Source of the DNA: Microbacterium ureisolvens
GTDB lineage: Bacteria > Actinomycetota > Actinomycetes > Actinomycetales > Microbacteriaceae
DNA length: 64,000 bases
NCBI RefSeq assembly: GCF_019511645.1
Contig: NZ_JAEUAX010000011.1
Location: 1 to 64,000 of the forward strand
Reading direction: 5' to 3'
Both the position numbers and the translations under genes were made by a program. The notes beneath the pieces were generated by a model. It saw only the letters and a list, made by a program, of their open reading frames with translations, searched no databases and was not told where the DNA came from. Below are positions 36,958 through 45,930 of the stretch, in pieces. Positions within the stretch are counted from its first letter, which is position 1. Each line of letters starts with the position of its first letter.

Positions 36958-37787
36958 TGGACGAGCAGGAGTTCGCCGAGCTCGCCGCCGGTGCGGCGCT
37001 GAACGCGCTGTCGCCCGCCGATCGGCAGGCGTTCGAGTCGGCGCGTCGTGAGCACCCCGAGTGGGAGCACTGGGTCGAGGCGGATGCCGCCACCGCCGCG
37101 GCACTCGCCGACACCGTCTCCGATGCCCTGCCTCCGCTGACACTCCGGTCGACGCTGCTGGCGCGTGTCGCGACGACCCCCCAGCTGCCGGCGATGGACG
37201 CGGCGGTGGCAGCCGCCGCCGAACCCGTGGACAGGTGGACCCCGCGGCCCGGGCCCGCTGTCGACGGGTCCGACGACCCGCCCGCGGCCGAGCCGCCCCC
37301 GCCGACAGCGGTGATCCAGGCGGTGTCGCGGCGGCGTTGGACCCGCGGCATCCTGACGCTCGCCGCCTCGATGGTGCTGCTCGTCGCGCTCGGCCTCGCG
37401 GCGGTCCAGATCAACGAGTACATGAACCGTCCGGAAGAGGTCGTCGCGCTGCAGCAGATCGAGGATGCCCCCGACGCCCAGTCGGCGACGGTCGAGATCA
37501 CCGACGGCGGCTCCGCGACGGCGCACTGGTCCCCGTCGCTCGGCAAGGTCGTGCTGGTGTCGCAGGGGCTGCCGCAGATCGCCGACGACGAGAGCTTCGA
37601 GCTCTGGTTCGTGCGTGACGGCGCCGCGGTTCCGGCCGGAGTGTTCGAGCCGACCGACGGGACGACCACGGCGCTGCTCGAAGGCGCGATGCAGCCCGGC
37701 GATGTGATCGCGGTCACCGTCGAGCCCCAGGGCGGCTCTCCGACGGGCGAGCCGTCGAGCGAGCCCATCGTGACGATTCCCACCTGA
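36957..37787 (+). CDS. rskA: Anti-sigma-K factor RskA
   Basis: A 276-residue single-pass membrane anti-sigma factor. The N-terminal cytosolic part (about 1-60) carries LAAGAALNALSPADRQAFE, typical of RskA and able to hold SigK. The transmembrane helix is at about 131-152, and the C-terminal outer domain has the RskA beta-sandwich (VLVSQGLPQIADDESFELWFVRDG split around 210-235). Release of SigK in mycobacteria follows regulated proteolysis of RskA. ATG 36957 overlaps the sigK stop. Confidence 0.92.
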   Translation: MDEQEFAELAAGAALNALSPADRQAFESARREHPEWEHWVEADAATAAALADTVSDALPPLTLRSTLLARVATTPQLPAMDAAVAAAAEPVDRWTPRPGPAVDGSDDPPAAEPPPPTAVIQAVSRRRWTRGILTLAASMVLLVALGLAAVQINEYMNRPEEVVALQQIEDAPDAQSATVEITDGGSATAHWSPSLGKVVLVSQGLPQIADDESFELWFVRDGAAVPAGVFEPTDGTTTALLEGAMQPGDVIAVTVEPQGGSPTGEPSSEPIVTIPT

Positions 37788-37824
37788 CCCCCTGCGACGC
37801 CGCGGATCCCGGTAGCGTGAGGCC

Positions 37825-38232
37825 GTGGCATCCGTCTCGCAGACGACCCAGACCCTCGCGCACCTGCGCCGCGCCCGCGACCTGATGGACCGTGACTACG
37901 CGCAGCCGCTCGACGTGCCCACGATGGCGTCGAAGGCCCTCATGTCGCCCGCCCACTTCTCGCGCGAGTTCAAGGCCGCGTATGGAGAGACCCCTTACGC
38001 GTACCTGATGACCCGGCGCATCGAGCGCGCGATGGCTCTGCTGCGCGAAGGCATGTCGGTGACGGATGCCTGCACTGCCGTCGGCGCGACTTCGCTGGGG
38101 TCGTTCAGCTCGACGTTCACCGAGATCGTGGGCGAGACCCCGAGCTCGTACCGTTCGCGTCCGCACGATGCCGCCGAGGCGATGCCGCTGTGCGTCGCGA
38201 AGATCCTCACGCGCCCCACCCGCTACGCCTGA
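37825..38232 (+). CDS. AraC-family HTH regulator, short form
   Basis: A 135-residue DNA-binding protein that is almost only the AraC/XylS double helix-turn-helix: first HTH near VPTMASKALMSPAHFSREFKAAYG, second near VTDACTAVGATSLGSFSSTFTEIVGETPSSYR. It has no ligand domain. GTG 37825 follows TAGCGT by 6 nt, so it is probably leaderless. It probably controls the VOC gene 60 nt downstream; pairs of this sort are common in actinobacteria. Confidence 0.88.
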   Translation: MASVSQTTQTLAHLRRARDLMDRDYAQPLDVPTMASKALMSPAHFSREFKAAYGETPYAYLMTRRIERAMALLREGMSVTDACTAVGATSLGSFSSTFTEIVGETPSSYRSRPHDAAEAMPLCVAKILTRPTRYA

Positions 38233-38291
38233 CCCGCAACCGAGCAGGATCGGAGAAGCGCGCGGGGCGGGGCGGCCGTAGCGTGTCAGCC

Positions 38292-38699
38292 ATGACGAAC
38301 ATCGCCCTGGCATACAGCCCCATCACCGTCGACGACGTCGACGCCGCCATCCCCTTCTACCGCGACGGACTCGGCCTGGAAGTCATCAACGACGTCGCGT
38401 ACGACGGTCACCGCTGGGTGAGCTTCGGCTTCCCTGGCCAGCCCGGCCTTTCCCTCGTCGTGTCGGACCCGACCGCGGGCCGCTCGCCCGAGGACGGAGA
38501 TGCGCTCCAGCGCCTGGTCGTCAAGGGATCCGGTCCCGGACCCTACGTCTTCACCACCTCCGACCTCGATGCCACATTCGAGAAGCTGCGCGAGTTCGGC
38601 GCCGAGGTGCTGCAGGAGCCCAAGGAGCAGGGCTGGGGCCCGCGTGACGCGGCCTTTCGCGACCCGGCGGGCAACCACATCCGCATCAACCAGGTCTGA
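38292..38699 (+). CDS. VOC/glyoxalase-family protein
   Basis: A 135-residue single-fold VOC protein. It has the paired beta-alpha-beta-beta-beta units: ITVDDVDAAIPFYRDGLGLEV, then TSDLDATFEKLREFGAEVLQEP and the closing FRDPAGNHIRI, which includes a metal-type Glu/His pattern. Members are dioxygenases, glyoxalases or resistance proteins; the substrate is unknown. ATG 38292 lies 7 nt after TAGCGT. Confidence 0.85.
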   Translation: MTNIALAYSPITVDDVDAAIPFYRDGLGLEVINDVAYDGHRWVSFGFPGQPGLSLVVSDPTAGRSPEDGDALQRLVVKGSGPGPYVFTTSDLDATFEKLREFGAEVLQEPKEQGWGPRDAAFRDPAGNHIRINQV

Positions 38700-38781
38700 G
38701 ACGGGCGCGATCGTGTGCCTGCCGTGGGTCGCCGCCATGCAGCGCGAGCCCATGCTCGTCGCGGCGAGTAGCCTGGACGGA

Positions 38782-39420
38782 ATGAGCGACTCGTCCAGGG
38801 AGTTCCACAAGCCCGTCCGCCGGCCGGCAGAACTCTTCGACCGGGTGTTCTCCGCCGAGGACCCGGCGGAGGTCTCCCGCGTCGCGCACACGACCGCGCA
38901 CGCCTTGCTCGCCCGCGTGCGGGCCGACCCCGACGGCACCGTCGTGGACCGGCTCGTCGCCTTCACCGACGAGCACGGCATCGACGACCTCGCCGAGCTG
39001 TGGTCGCGTTCGCCCGCGAAGACCCTTCCCGGCGCCCTATGGCGGCTGTACCTGGTGCAGCTCATGATCCACGACGACCCGCGCACGGCCGCGCTCCTCT
39101 ACGAGCGCGGCCGTGCCGAGCTCGCCTCCGCCGACGACGTGGTGGCCGGCGCACCGTCGCCGGCCGGGCCGGAGGAGCTCGTCTCGCTGGTCGACACGAT
39201 CCTGCGGGGACTCTTCGAGGGCGACTTCGCGGTGGCTCTCGACCGTGCGGCAGCGTTCTGCCGCGTGCAGGCCTCCGGTGCGACGCACGTCGCCGACGAC
39301 TACGAGGCGACCGAGCCCGACCGCGCCTCGGCCTTCACCACCCGTGCCCTGCGCCTGTCGGACTACGCCGCCGACCTCACCGCCTGCGCCGCCCTCTGGC
39401 GCCGCGACGCCCTCACCTGA
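38782..39420 (+). CDS. Conserved hypothetical protein
   Basis: A 212-residue soluble, alpha-helical protein rich in Ala, Asp and Arg, with no motif I can assign. It contains LWRLYLVQLMIHDDPRTAALLYERGR and ends ALWRRDALT. Homologues in Microbacteriaceae exist in my recollection with misleading names such as 'RNA polymerase subunit'. ATG 38782 follows TAGCCT by 7 nt, which supports both its reality and a leaderless start. The tandem repeat begins 11 nt after its stop. Confidence 0.8.
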   Translation: MSDSSREFHKPVRRPAELFDRVFSAEDPAEVSRVAHTTAHALLARVRADPDGTVVDRLVAFTDEHGIDDLAELWSRSPAKTLPGALWRLYLVQLMIHDDPRTAALLYERGRAELASADDVVAGAPSPAGPEELVSLVDTILRGLFEGDFAVALDRAAAFCRVQASGATHVADDYEATEPDRASAFTTRALRLSDYAADLTACAALWRRDALT

Positions 39421-39431
39421 GCAGAAAAAGC

Positions 39432-39648
39432 TCACCGGGCATGAGAGTGCCGGGCCGCAGAACGCCGCGGTGCTCGTGCGCTTCGCGGGAGAGGCGTTCT
39501 GGCTCGATCGGTGCGTGCGCATTCACCGGGCATGAGAGTGCCGGGCCGCAGAACGCCGCGGTGCTCGTGCGCTTCGCGGGAGAGGCGTTCTGTCGCGATC
39601 GGTGCGTGCGCATTCACCGGGCATGAGAGTGCCGGGCCGCAGAACGCC
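39432..39648. repeat. 91-bp tandem repeat, about 2.4 copies, each with a hairpin
   Basis: Copies begin at 39432, 39523 and 39614, a period of exactly 91 bp; the third stops after 35 nt. Copies 1 and 2 differ only around CTGGCTCG versus CTGTCGCG. Each full unit holds perfect 9-bp arms CAGAACGCC and GGCGTTCTG (39458-39466 with 39493-39501 in copy 1) around a 26-nt loop that can itself pair (CCGCG/CGCGG). 91 is not a multiple of three, so it is not a peptide repeat. The third unit has the left arm only. Confidence 0.9.
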
Positions 39649-39660
39649 TCTCGGCGCGGC

Positions 39661-39682
39661 GCCGCTCGAAGCGGCAAATTTT
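39661..39682 (+). terminator. Terminator after the tandem repeat
   Basis: GCCGCT, 3-nt loop, AGCGGC (39661-39666 with 39670-39675), then AAATTTT. This looks like an intrinsic terminator for the upstream gene and any transcript of the repeat. It lies 84 bp before the PabC-like gene. Confidence 0.65.
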
Positions 39683-39765
39683 GGAGCCCGGGGTTACTGC
39701 GGCCCGGCCGATCCAGTGTAACCGAGTCCGAGGGCGCGGCATTCCCGAACGCCTAAGCTCGGGGC

Positions 39766-40653
39766 ATGGCCTTGCGTTTCGCGCTCGTGATCGAGCCCGC
39801 GGCATCCGATGATCCCCGTCCGAGCTTCGCCGACTCCTTCCGGGTGATCGACCCGTCAGCGCCGGCGCTGAGCGTCGGCGAGCTGAGCACCCAGCGCGGC
39901 GACGGCATCTTCGAATCGATCGGCGTCGTCGACGGCCACGTGCAGGAGACCCAAGCGCATCTGGAGCGACTGGCGCACTCGGCGCGCATCTGCGACCTTC
40001 CCGGGCCGAATCTCGAACAGTGGCGGCAGGCCATCGGGGTCGCCGCCCGGCACGCTCCGGCCACGGGGGAGGGCGTGATCAAGCTCATCCTCAGCCGCGG
40101 CGTCGAGCACGGACCCGCCCCCACCGCGTGGGTGACGGTCGCGCCCGCACCCGACAACTCGGCGGCGCGGGAGCACGGCATCCGGGTCGTCACGCTCGAC
40201 CGTGGCTACGGCATCGACACCCCCGCCCGGGCGCCCTGGCTGCTTCTGGGAGCGAAGACCCTGTCGTACGCGGTCAACATGGCCGCGATCCGCGAGGCGA
40301 AGCGCCGCGGCGCCGATGACGCGATCTTCGTCACCTCCGACGGCTTCGTGCTCGAGGCGCCCACGGCGTCCCTCATCCTGCGCATCGGCGGCCGCTTCGT
40401 CACGCCGGCACCCCACGGCGGCATCCTCCACGGAACGACGCAGCTGAGCCTCTTCGCCCACCTCGAAGAGCAGGGGCATGAGACGGGGTACGAGGTCGTG
40501 CCGACGGGTGCTCTACGCGAAGCGGATGCCGCGTGGCTGGTGTCCAGCGTGCGGCTCGCAGCACCGATCACAGCGATCGACGGCGTCGAGATGCCCGTGG
40601 ACGCCGAGCTCACGGCATCCTTCAACCGCTATCTGCTGAGTGCGCGCGACTGA
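39766..40653 (+). CDS. PLP fold-type IV enzyme, aminodeoxychorismate lyase (PabC)-like
   Basis: A 295-residue PLP enzyme of the branched-chain/D-amino-acid aminotransferase-lyase class. The Schiff-base Lys is in GAKTLSYAVNMAAIREAKRRG (around residues 164-184). RGDGIFESIGVVDG and VLEAPTASLIL are the usual segments. The family includes PabC (p-aminobenzoate/folate) and D-amino-acid or branched-chain transaminases; PabC-like is the best fit but unproved. ATG 39766 is 6 nt after TAAGCT, so likely leaderless. Confidence 0.85.
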   Translation: MALRFALVIEPAASDDPRPSFADSFRVIDPSAPALSVGELSTQRGDGIFESIGVVDGHVQETQAHLERLAHSARICDLPGPNLEQWRQAIGVAARHAPATGEGVIKLILSRGVEHGPAPTAWVTVAPAPDNSAAREHGIRVVTLDRGYGIDTPARAPWLLLGAKTLSYAVNMAAIREAKRRGADDAIFVTSDGFVLEAPTASLILRIGGRFVTPAPHGGILHGTTQLSLFAHLEEQGHETGYEVVPTGALREADAAWLVSSVRLAAPITAIDGVEMPVDAELTASFNRYLLSARD

Positions 40654-40662
40654 CCGCATCGA

Positions 40663-40691
40663 CGAAGCCCCCGCCGGAGGCGAGGGCTTCG
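40663..40691. terminator. Terminator between pabC-like gene and pstB
   Basis: CGAAGCCC / GGGCTTCG (40663-40670 with 40684-40691) with an inner CGCC/GGCG pair. It separates two convergent genes and fits a bidirectional terminator. Confidence 0.7.
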
Positions 40692-40711
40692 GGTCAGGCG
40701 GGACCGGGGGC

Positions 40712-41491
40712 TCAACCGAAGCGGCCGGAGACGTAGTCCTCGGTGGCCTGCACGCTCGGCGTGGTGAAGATCGCCGTGGTGTCGTTGTACTCGATGAGCT
40801 TGCCCGGCTTGCCGGTGCCGGCGATGTTGAAGAACGCCGTCTTGTCGCTGACACGCGAGGCCTGCTGCATGTTGTGCGTGACGATGACCACGGTGTACTC
40901 GTTCTTGAGTTCGCCGATGAGCTCCTCGATCGCGTACGTCGAGATCGGGTCGAGGGCCGAGCAGGGCTCGTCCATCAGCAGCACGTCGGGCGCGACCGCG
41001 ATCGCACGCGCGATGCACAGGCGCTGCTGCTGACCGCCGGAGAGGCCGGAACCCGGCTTGTCGAGGCGGTCCTTGACCTCGTTCCACAGGTTCGCCCCGC
41101 GCAGGGACTTCTCGACGAGCGCGTCGGCATCGGACTTCGAGATGCGCTTGTTGTTGAGCTTGACGCCCGCCAGGACGTTCTCCTTGATCGACATCGTCGG
41201 GAACGGGTTCGGGCGCTGGAAGACCATGCCGACCTGGCGGCGGACGAGCACGGGGTCGACGCCGGCACCGTACAGGTTGTCGCCGTCGAGGAGCACCTCG
41301 CCCTCGACGCGCGCGCCGGGGATGACCTCGTGCATGCGGTTGAGGGTGCGCAGGAACGTGGACTTGCCGCAGCCCGACGGGCCGATGAAGGCCGTGACGC
41401 TGCGCGGGTCGATCGACAGGGAGACGCCCTCGACGGCGAGGAAGTCGCCGTAGTAGACGTTCAGATCGTTGACTTCGATGCTCTTGGACAA
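40712..41491 (-). CDS. pstB: Phosphate ABC transporter ATPase
   Basis: A 259-residue ATPase of PstSCAB high-affinity phosphate uptake. Walker [10 protein letters not shown], the [15 protein letters not shown] signature, Walker [15 protein letters not shown] and the H-loop VTHNMQQ are all present. It is the last gene of pstS-pstC-pstA-pstB on the minus strand. Its start follows pstA by 28 nt with an AGAACC/AAG-type weak ribosome binding site. Confidence 0.96.
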   Translation of the reverse strand: MSKSIEVNDLNVYYGDFLAVEGVSLSIDPRSVTAFIGPSGCGKSTFLRTLNRMHEVIPGARVEGEVLLDGDNLYGAGVDPVLVRRQVGMVFQRPNPFPTMSIKENVLAGVKLNNKRISKSDADALVEKSLRGANLWNEVKDRLDKPGSGLSGGQQQRLCIARAIAVAPDVLLMDEPCSALDPISTYAIEELIGELKNEYTVVIVTHNMQQASRVSDKTAFFNIAGTGKPGKLIEYNDTTAIFTTPSVQATEDYVSGRFG

Positions 41492-41519
41492 GGCAGTGGT
41501 TCTTTCGGGTTGGGTGAGG

Positions 41520-42617
41520 TCAGCGACCGGTCTTGGGGGAGAACACCTTCGCCACGATGCGGGCGATGAGGTTGAGGAGCATCACGATCAGGATGAGCGT
41601 GAGTGCCCCGGCCCATGCGCGGTCGATGTAGGCCTCGGGCGGGATGCCCTTGTTCATGTACTCGGTGTAGGTGAAGACGGGAAGCGTCTGCATGCGGCCG
41701 TCGAACAGGTCGTAGTTCATGCTGTTCGTGAACCCGGCGGTGATCAGCAGCGGGGCGGTCTCGCCGATGACGCGGGAGATCGACAGCATGATGCCCGTGG
41801 TGATGCCGGCGATGGAGGTGGGAAGGACGACCTTGACGACCGTGAGCCACTTCGGCACGCCCAGCGCGTACGAGGCCTCGCGCAGCTCGTTCGGGACGAG
41901 GCGCAGCATCTCTTCGGTCGAGCGCACCACGACCGGGATCATGAGCACCGACAGTGCGATCGAGCCCATGAAGCCCATGCGGATGCCGGGGCCGAAGAAC
42001 AGGGCGAACAGCGCGTAGGCGAACAGACCGGCGACGATCGACGGGATGCCCGTCATGACGTCGACGAGGAAGGTGATACCGCGCCCGAGGCGCGTGCCCT
42101 CGCCGTACTCGACGAGATAGATCGCCGCCATGAGGCCGATCGGGATCGAGATGAGCGCGGCCATGCCCGTGATGAGGAGCGTGCCGACGATCGCGTGCAG
42201 CACGCCGCCGCCCTCGCCGACCACGTTGCGCATCGAGCTCGTGAAGAACTCGGCGTCGAAGCGCGCGATGCCGTTGACGACCACGGTCCAGGCGACCGAG
42301 ATCAGCGGCACCATCGCGATGAGGAACGCCGAGGCGACCACGCCGGTGACGAGGCGGTCGACGGCCTTGCGGCGGCTCTCGACGATCGACGAGACGGTGA
42401 AGATCAGGATCAGGTAGACGACGCCGGTCGAGATGAGCCAGCCGGCGATGTTGAGATCATCGCCCGAGCCGACCGCCACGATGGCGAAGACGGCGAGCAT
42501 CGCGGCGAGGGATCCGCCGACCATCGACCAGACGGCCCAGGAGGGCAGCCGGCCCGTGGTGAGCTGCGACCGCGACGGACGGACGTCCGTGCTCGGAGGC
42601 GTAGCGGTGATGGTCAT
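41520..42617 (-). CDS. pstA: Phosphate ABC transporter permease PstA
   Basis: A 365-residue permease with six or more helices, longer than E. coli PstA at its N-terminus by about 70 residues that include extra hydrophobic segments. The EAA loop [21 protein letters not shown] contacts PstB. ATG 42617 overlaps the pstC stop by one base (TGATG), so translation is coupled. Earlier in-frame start codons would lie inside pstC and are rejected. Confidence 0.95.
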   Translation of the reverse strand: MTITATPPSTDVRPSRSQLTTGRLPSWAVWSMVGGSLAAMLAVFAIVAVGSGDDLNIAGWLISTGVVYLILIFTVSSIVESRRKAVDRLVTGVVASAFLIAMVPLISVAWTVVVNGIARFDAEFFTSSMRNVVGEGGGVLHAIVGTLLITGMAALISIPIGLMAAIYLVEYGEGTRLGRGITFLVDVMTGIPSIVAGLFAYALFALFFGPGIRMGFMGSIALSVLMIPVVVRSTEEMLRLVPNELREASYALGVPKWLTVVKVVLPTSIAGITTGIMLSISRVIGETAPLLITAGFTNSMNYDLFDGRMQTLPVFTYTEYMNKGIPPEAYIDRAWAGALTLILIVMLLNLIARIVAKVFSPKTGR

Positions 42618-43564
42618 CAGTTGGCCCCCGAGAATTCCTTGCGGCGGTTGACGATCCAACGCGCGATGAAGTTGACGGCGAACGTCACGATGAACAGGAT
42701 CAGACCCGTCGCGATCAGGACGTTGATGTTGGTCCCGAACGCCTCGGGGAAGGTCAGGGCGATGTTCGCGGCGATCGTCGAGGGGTTGGTCGACGTGAAG
42801 AGCTGGAACGTCACCGTGCCCGTGGCGGAGAGCACCATGGCCACGGCCATCGTCTCTCCCAGCGCGCGGCCGAGACCGAGCATCGAGGCAGAGACGATGC
42901 CGCTGCGGCCGAAGGGCAGCACAGCCATGCGGATCATCTCCCAGCGCGTGGCACCCAGCGCGAGTGCCGCCTCCTCGTGGAGGACGGGGGTCTGCAGGAA
43001 GATCTCGCGGCAGATGGCGGTGATGATCGGGACGACCATGACCGCCAGGACGATCGCGGCGGTGAAGATCGTGCGGCCCGTGGCGGAGACCTCGCCCGCG
43101 AAGAGCGGGAACCAGCCCATGTTCGTGGTCAGCCACGCGTAGACCGGCTGGACCGCGGGGGCCAGCACGAGGATGCCCCACAGACCGAACACCACCGAGG
43201 GGACGGCGGCGAGGAGGTCGACCACGTAGCCGAGACCCTGCGCGATCCGGCGGGGCGAGTAGTGGGTGATGAAGAGCGCGACGCCGAGCGAGAGCGGGAC
43301 GGCCATTACGAGCGCCAGCAGTGCGGCCCACACGGTGCCGAACAGCAGCGGCCAGACGTAGTCCCAGAAGTTGGAGGAGAGGAGGCTGGCCTCTTCGGGC
43401 GTCGCGCCGATCGCGGGGATCGACTGCACGATCAGGAAGATCGCGACGGCCGCGAGCGTGGCGAGGATCATCGAGCCGGCCGCGAGGGCCGTACCGGAGA
43501 ACCAGATGTCGCCCGGGCGCTTCTTGGCCTCAATCTTGGTTGGGGCGGGGGCGGCCGCTGTCAT
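42617..43564 (-). CDS. pstC: Phosphate ABC transporter permease PstC
   Basis: A 315-residue permease with six helices. EEAALALGATRWEMIRMAVLPFGRSG is the EAA loop, shown across about 205-230. I start at ATG 43564 (MTAAAP) rather than the upstream in-frame codon at 43603. The protein works with PstA as the membrane channel. It lies 88 bp after pstS. Confidence 0.95.
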   Translation of the reverse strand: MTAAAPAPTKIEAKKRPGDIWFSGTALAAGSMILATLAAVAIFLIVQSIPAIGATPEEASLLSSNFWDYVWPLLFGTVWAALLALVMAVPLSLGVALFITHYSPRRIAQGLGYVVDLLAAVPSVVFGLWGILVLAPAVQPVYAWLTTNMGWFPLFAGEVSATGRTIFTAAIVLAVMVVPIITAICREIFLQTPVLHEEAALALGATRWEMIRMAVLPFGRSGIVSASMLGLGRALGETMAVAMVLSATGTVTFQLFTSTNPSTIAANIALTFPEAFGTNINVLIATGLILFIVTFAVNFIARWIVNRRKEFSGAN

Positions 43565-43651
43565 GTCATCCGTCCTGATCGGGTTGGTGCTTCCGATCCG
43601 CATCCGGCCCCGGCCGCGCCTGGCGGCGCGTCCGGGGCCTGATTGCGGTCT

Positions 43652-44755
43652 TTACTTGATCTCGTCGATCGCAGCCTGCGACTGAGCGGCGAGGTCGGCC
43701 GAGATCGGGGCGCTGCCCGCGTTCTCAGCGGCCGACTGCTGGCCCTCCTCGCTGACAGCCGTCGTGAAGAAGCCCTTCACGAGCGCCGCAGCGTCGGCGT
43801 CGGCGTACTCGACGCAGCCGATGAGGTAGCTCACGAGCATGACGGGGTAGGCGCCCGACTCCTCCGTGGTGCGGTCGATCTCGAAGGCGAGGTCGGTCGG
43901 CGCGCGACCCTCCTCGAGCGGCGAGGCGTCCAGGGCCACCGCAGCGCCCTCCGCCGACGGCGCGTTCCACTCCGAGCCGACCTGGACGCTCACGACCGAG
44001 AGGTCGCCGGTCTGCGAGTGGTCGGCGTAGCCGATGGTGCCGTTGCCGCCCTTGATCGCGTCGACGACTCCCGACGTGCCCTGAGCGGCCTCGCCGCCCT
44101 GGATCGGCCACTCCTCGACGGCGCCGTAGGTCCAGACGCTCGACGCCGTCTGCGCGAGGTAGTCGGTGAAGTTGGCCGTGGTGCCCGACTTGTCGGAGCG
44201 GTGGACCGGCGCGATGGCGAGGTCCGGCAGCGTCACGCCCGAGTTCGTGGCGGCGATGGCCGGGTCGTTCCAGTTGGTGATCGTGCCGGCGAAGATGCCC
44301 GCGATCGTGTCGGGGTCGAGGTTGAGCGCGTCGACGCCCTCGACGTTGAACGCGATGGCGATCGGCGAGACGTAGGCGGGGATCTCGACCAGGTCCGAGC
44401 CTTCGACGCATGCGTCGAACGGGCCGGCCTCGATCTCCTCGATCTTGAACGCGCGGTCGGAGCCGGCGAACTGGACGGCGCCGGACTGGAACGACTCGCG
44501 ACCGGTGCCCGAGCCCTGCGGGTCGTAGTTGACCGTGACGTCGGGGTTGGCGGTCTGGAAGAGCTGGGTCCAGGCCGACACGGCGACCTGCTGCGACGTG
44601 GCGCCCGAGCCGTTGAGGGTGCCGGTGAGTGCGGGGCCCTCGCTGGCGGAGGGAGCGGTGCCGCCCGGGCTGGTCTCGTTCGAGGCGCAGCCGGCGAGGG
44701 CGAGGGCCGCGACTGCGGCGACAGCGCCCACCTGGGCGATGCGAGAGATCTTCAC
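43652..44755 (-). CDS. pstS: Phosphate-binding lipoprotein
   Basis: A 367-residue periplasmic-side phosphate receptor. The signal peptide ends ALAGC, with Cys lipidation. PstS features are GSGATSQQVA, YDPQGSGTGRESFQSGAVQFAGSDRAF (in parts) and RSDKSGTT, which build the phosphate cage. Start is GTG 44755 with AAGGA 8 nt upstream. A PHO-box repeat (44870-44887) lies upstream, so expression should rise under phosphate starvation. Confidence 0.96.
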   Translation of the reverse strand: MKISRIAQVGAVAAVAALALAGCASNETSPGGTAPSASEGPALTGTLNGSGATSQQVAVSAWTQLFQTANPDVTVNYDPQGSGTGRESFQSGAVQFAGSDRAFKIEEIEAGPFDACVEGSDLVEIPAYVSPIAIAFNVEGVDALNLDPDTIAGIFAGTITNWNDPAIAATNSGVTLPDLAIAPVHRSDKSGTTANFTDYLAQTASSVWTYGAVEEWPIQGGEAAQGTSGVVDAIKGGNGTIGYADHSQTGDLSVVSVQVGSEWNAPSAEGAAVALDASPLEEGRAPTDLAFEIDRTTEESGAYPVMLVSYLIGCVEYADADAAALVKGFFTTAVSEEGQQSAAENAGSAPISADLAAQSQAAIDEIK

Positions 44756-44869
44756 TGTGTGAATCCTTCACGTGTCAGGGATACAGGCCGAACAGGCCTT
44801 CGGGTTCGAACCCGGTGCGGGGTTCGATCTGAAACGTAGGCTCGGACTCTTAAGAGAGTGCGCTCTGCG

Positions 44870-44891
44870 GGTGAACGGAAGGTGAACGGGA
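44870..44891 (-). promoter_or_regulatory. PHO box upstream of pstS
   Basis: On the minus strand GTTCACC occurs twice at an 11-nt period (44881-44887 and 44870-44876). This is the direct-repeat form of PhoP/RegX3 sites in Streptomyces and mycobacteria (GTTCACC plus 4 nt). TACGTT-like and TTAAGA hexamers lie between it and the pstS start. Confidence 0.75.
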
Positions 44892-44991
44892 TGCCGACAT
44901 CCATGCACGGGCATTGACGTGAGAGGTCGCTCCGCCTTGGATTTCCGCCTCACCCTCCGCCGGCCGTTCACTTCGGGCCTCGCGGCCCCCC

Positions 44992-45930
44992 TCACACCTT
45001 GGGCTCGTGCGTCTCGATCGTGACGATGCCCGAGCCCGGGTTCTCGACCGACAGGTGCACCACCGAGAACGCGGCGGGCTCGAGGGCCGAGGCGCTGCCG
45101 AGGTACGAGCCACGCAGCGTGCCCGTCGCGAGCGCGAGCTCGCTCAGGATGTCGGGAAGCAGGGGGCCGTGGCTGCACAGCACGGCGGGCCTGCGCGCAC
45201 GGACCCGCTCGCCGATCACCGTGCGCGCGTCGGACTTGCCGTCCTCCCACGCATCCTGACTGATGAGCTTGCTCGTGTCGATTCCGCGGCCGATCGCGGC
45301 CGACAGCGGCGCGACGGTCTTGACGCAGCGCACGGCCGGGCTCGACACGATCCGCCGGACGCCGAAGGCGACAAGGGGCCCGACGATCGAGTCCGCCTGG
45401 CGGCGGCCTCGCGCGGAGAGCGGCCGCGCAGCATCCTTCCCCTTCCATTCCTCGCGGGTGACCGCCTTGGCGTGCCGCAGCACCACGAGGGGGAACGTCC
45501 GCAGCACTCCCTCATCGACGAGTCGCAGGAAGTTCTCCATGATCTCGGCGTCGACGGGGTAGCTGAGCCGCTTCAGCGCCTTCCTCGGCGACACCCATTC
45601 GATCGCCGCGATCTCTTTGTTCGGCACGAACGCGGAGGTGCGGATGGCGGCATCCGTCGCCTCGGCGGCCCAGTAGTGGACGATCTTGATGCGCTTGCTG
45701 GGCAGCCGGTAGCGCGACACCCCGACCGGAACGCCGAGGGCGACACGGATGCCGGTCTCCTCATGGATCTCGCGCACCGCGGTCTCGGCGAGCATCTCAC
45801 CGGGGTCGACCTTGCCCTTGGGAAGCGTGACATCGCGGTACTTCGTGCGGTGGATCAGGAGCACGCGCAGCTTGTCGTCGACGACACGCCACACGACGCC
45901 CCCGGCCGCGTAGACGGCCGTCTCGGTCAT
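44992..45930 (-). CDS. mutT1: MutT1-type NUDIX hydrolase fused to histidine phosphatase
   Basis: A 312-residue two-domain enzyme. The N-terminal NUDIX domain (about 1-140) has the box GKVDPGE...REIHEETG. The C-terminal histidine-phosphatase (SixA-like) domain starts VVLRHAKAV and has the second His near CSHGPLLPD. Mycobacterial MutT1 of this design cleaves 8-oxo-(d)GTP and then removes phosphates. ATG 45930 overlaps the ppk stop (ATGA), as in the M. tuberculosis ppk1-mutT1 pair. Confidence 0.93.
   Translation of the reverse strand: MTETAVYAAGGVVWRVVDDKLRVLLIHRTKYRDVTLPKGKVDPGEMLAETAVREIHEETGIRVALGVPVGVSRYRLPSKRIKIVHYWAAEATDAAIRTSAFVPNKEIAAIEWVSPRKALKRLSYPVDAEIMENFLRLVDEGVLRTFPLVVLRHAKAVTREEWKGKDAARPLSARGRRQADSIVGPLVAFGVRRIVSSPAVRCVKTVAPLSAAIGRGIDTSKLISQDAWEDGKSDARTVIGERVRARRPAVLCSHGPLLPDILSELALATGTLRGSYLGSASALEPAAFSVVHLSVENPGSGIVTIETHEPKV

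Noticed and set aside
39413..39613. Minus-strand ORFs covering the tandem repeat
   Set aside because: The 91-bp period changes frame at each copy, so repeated peptides are coincidental; no ribosome binding site or known motif.
44756..44869. Hairpin-like symmetry around TTAAGAG upstream of pstS
   Set aside because: Short and close to promoter hexamers; more likely part of the PHO-controlled promoter than a terminator.
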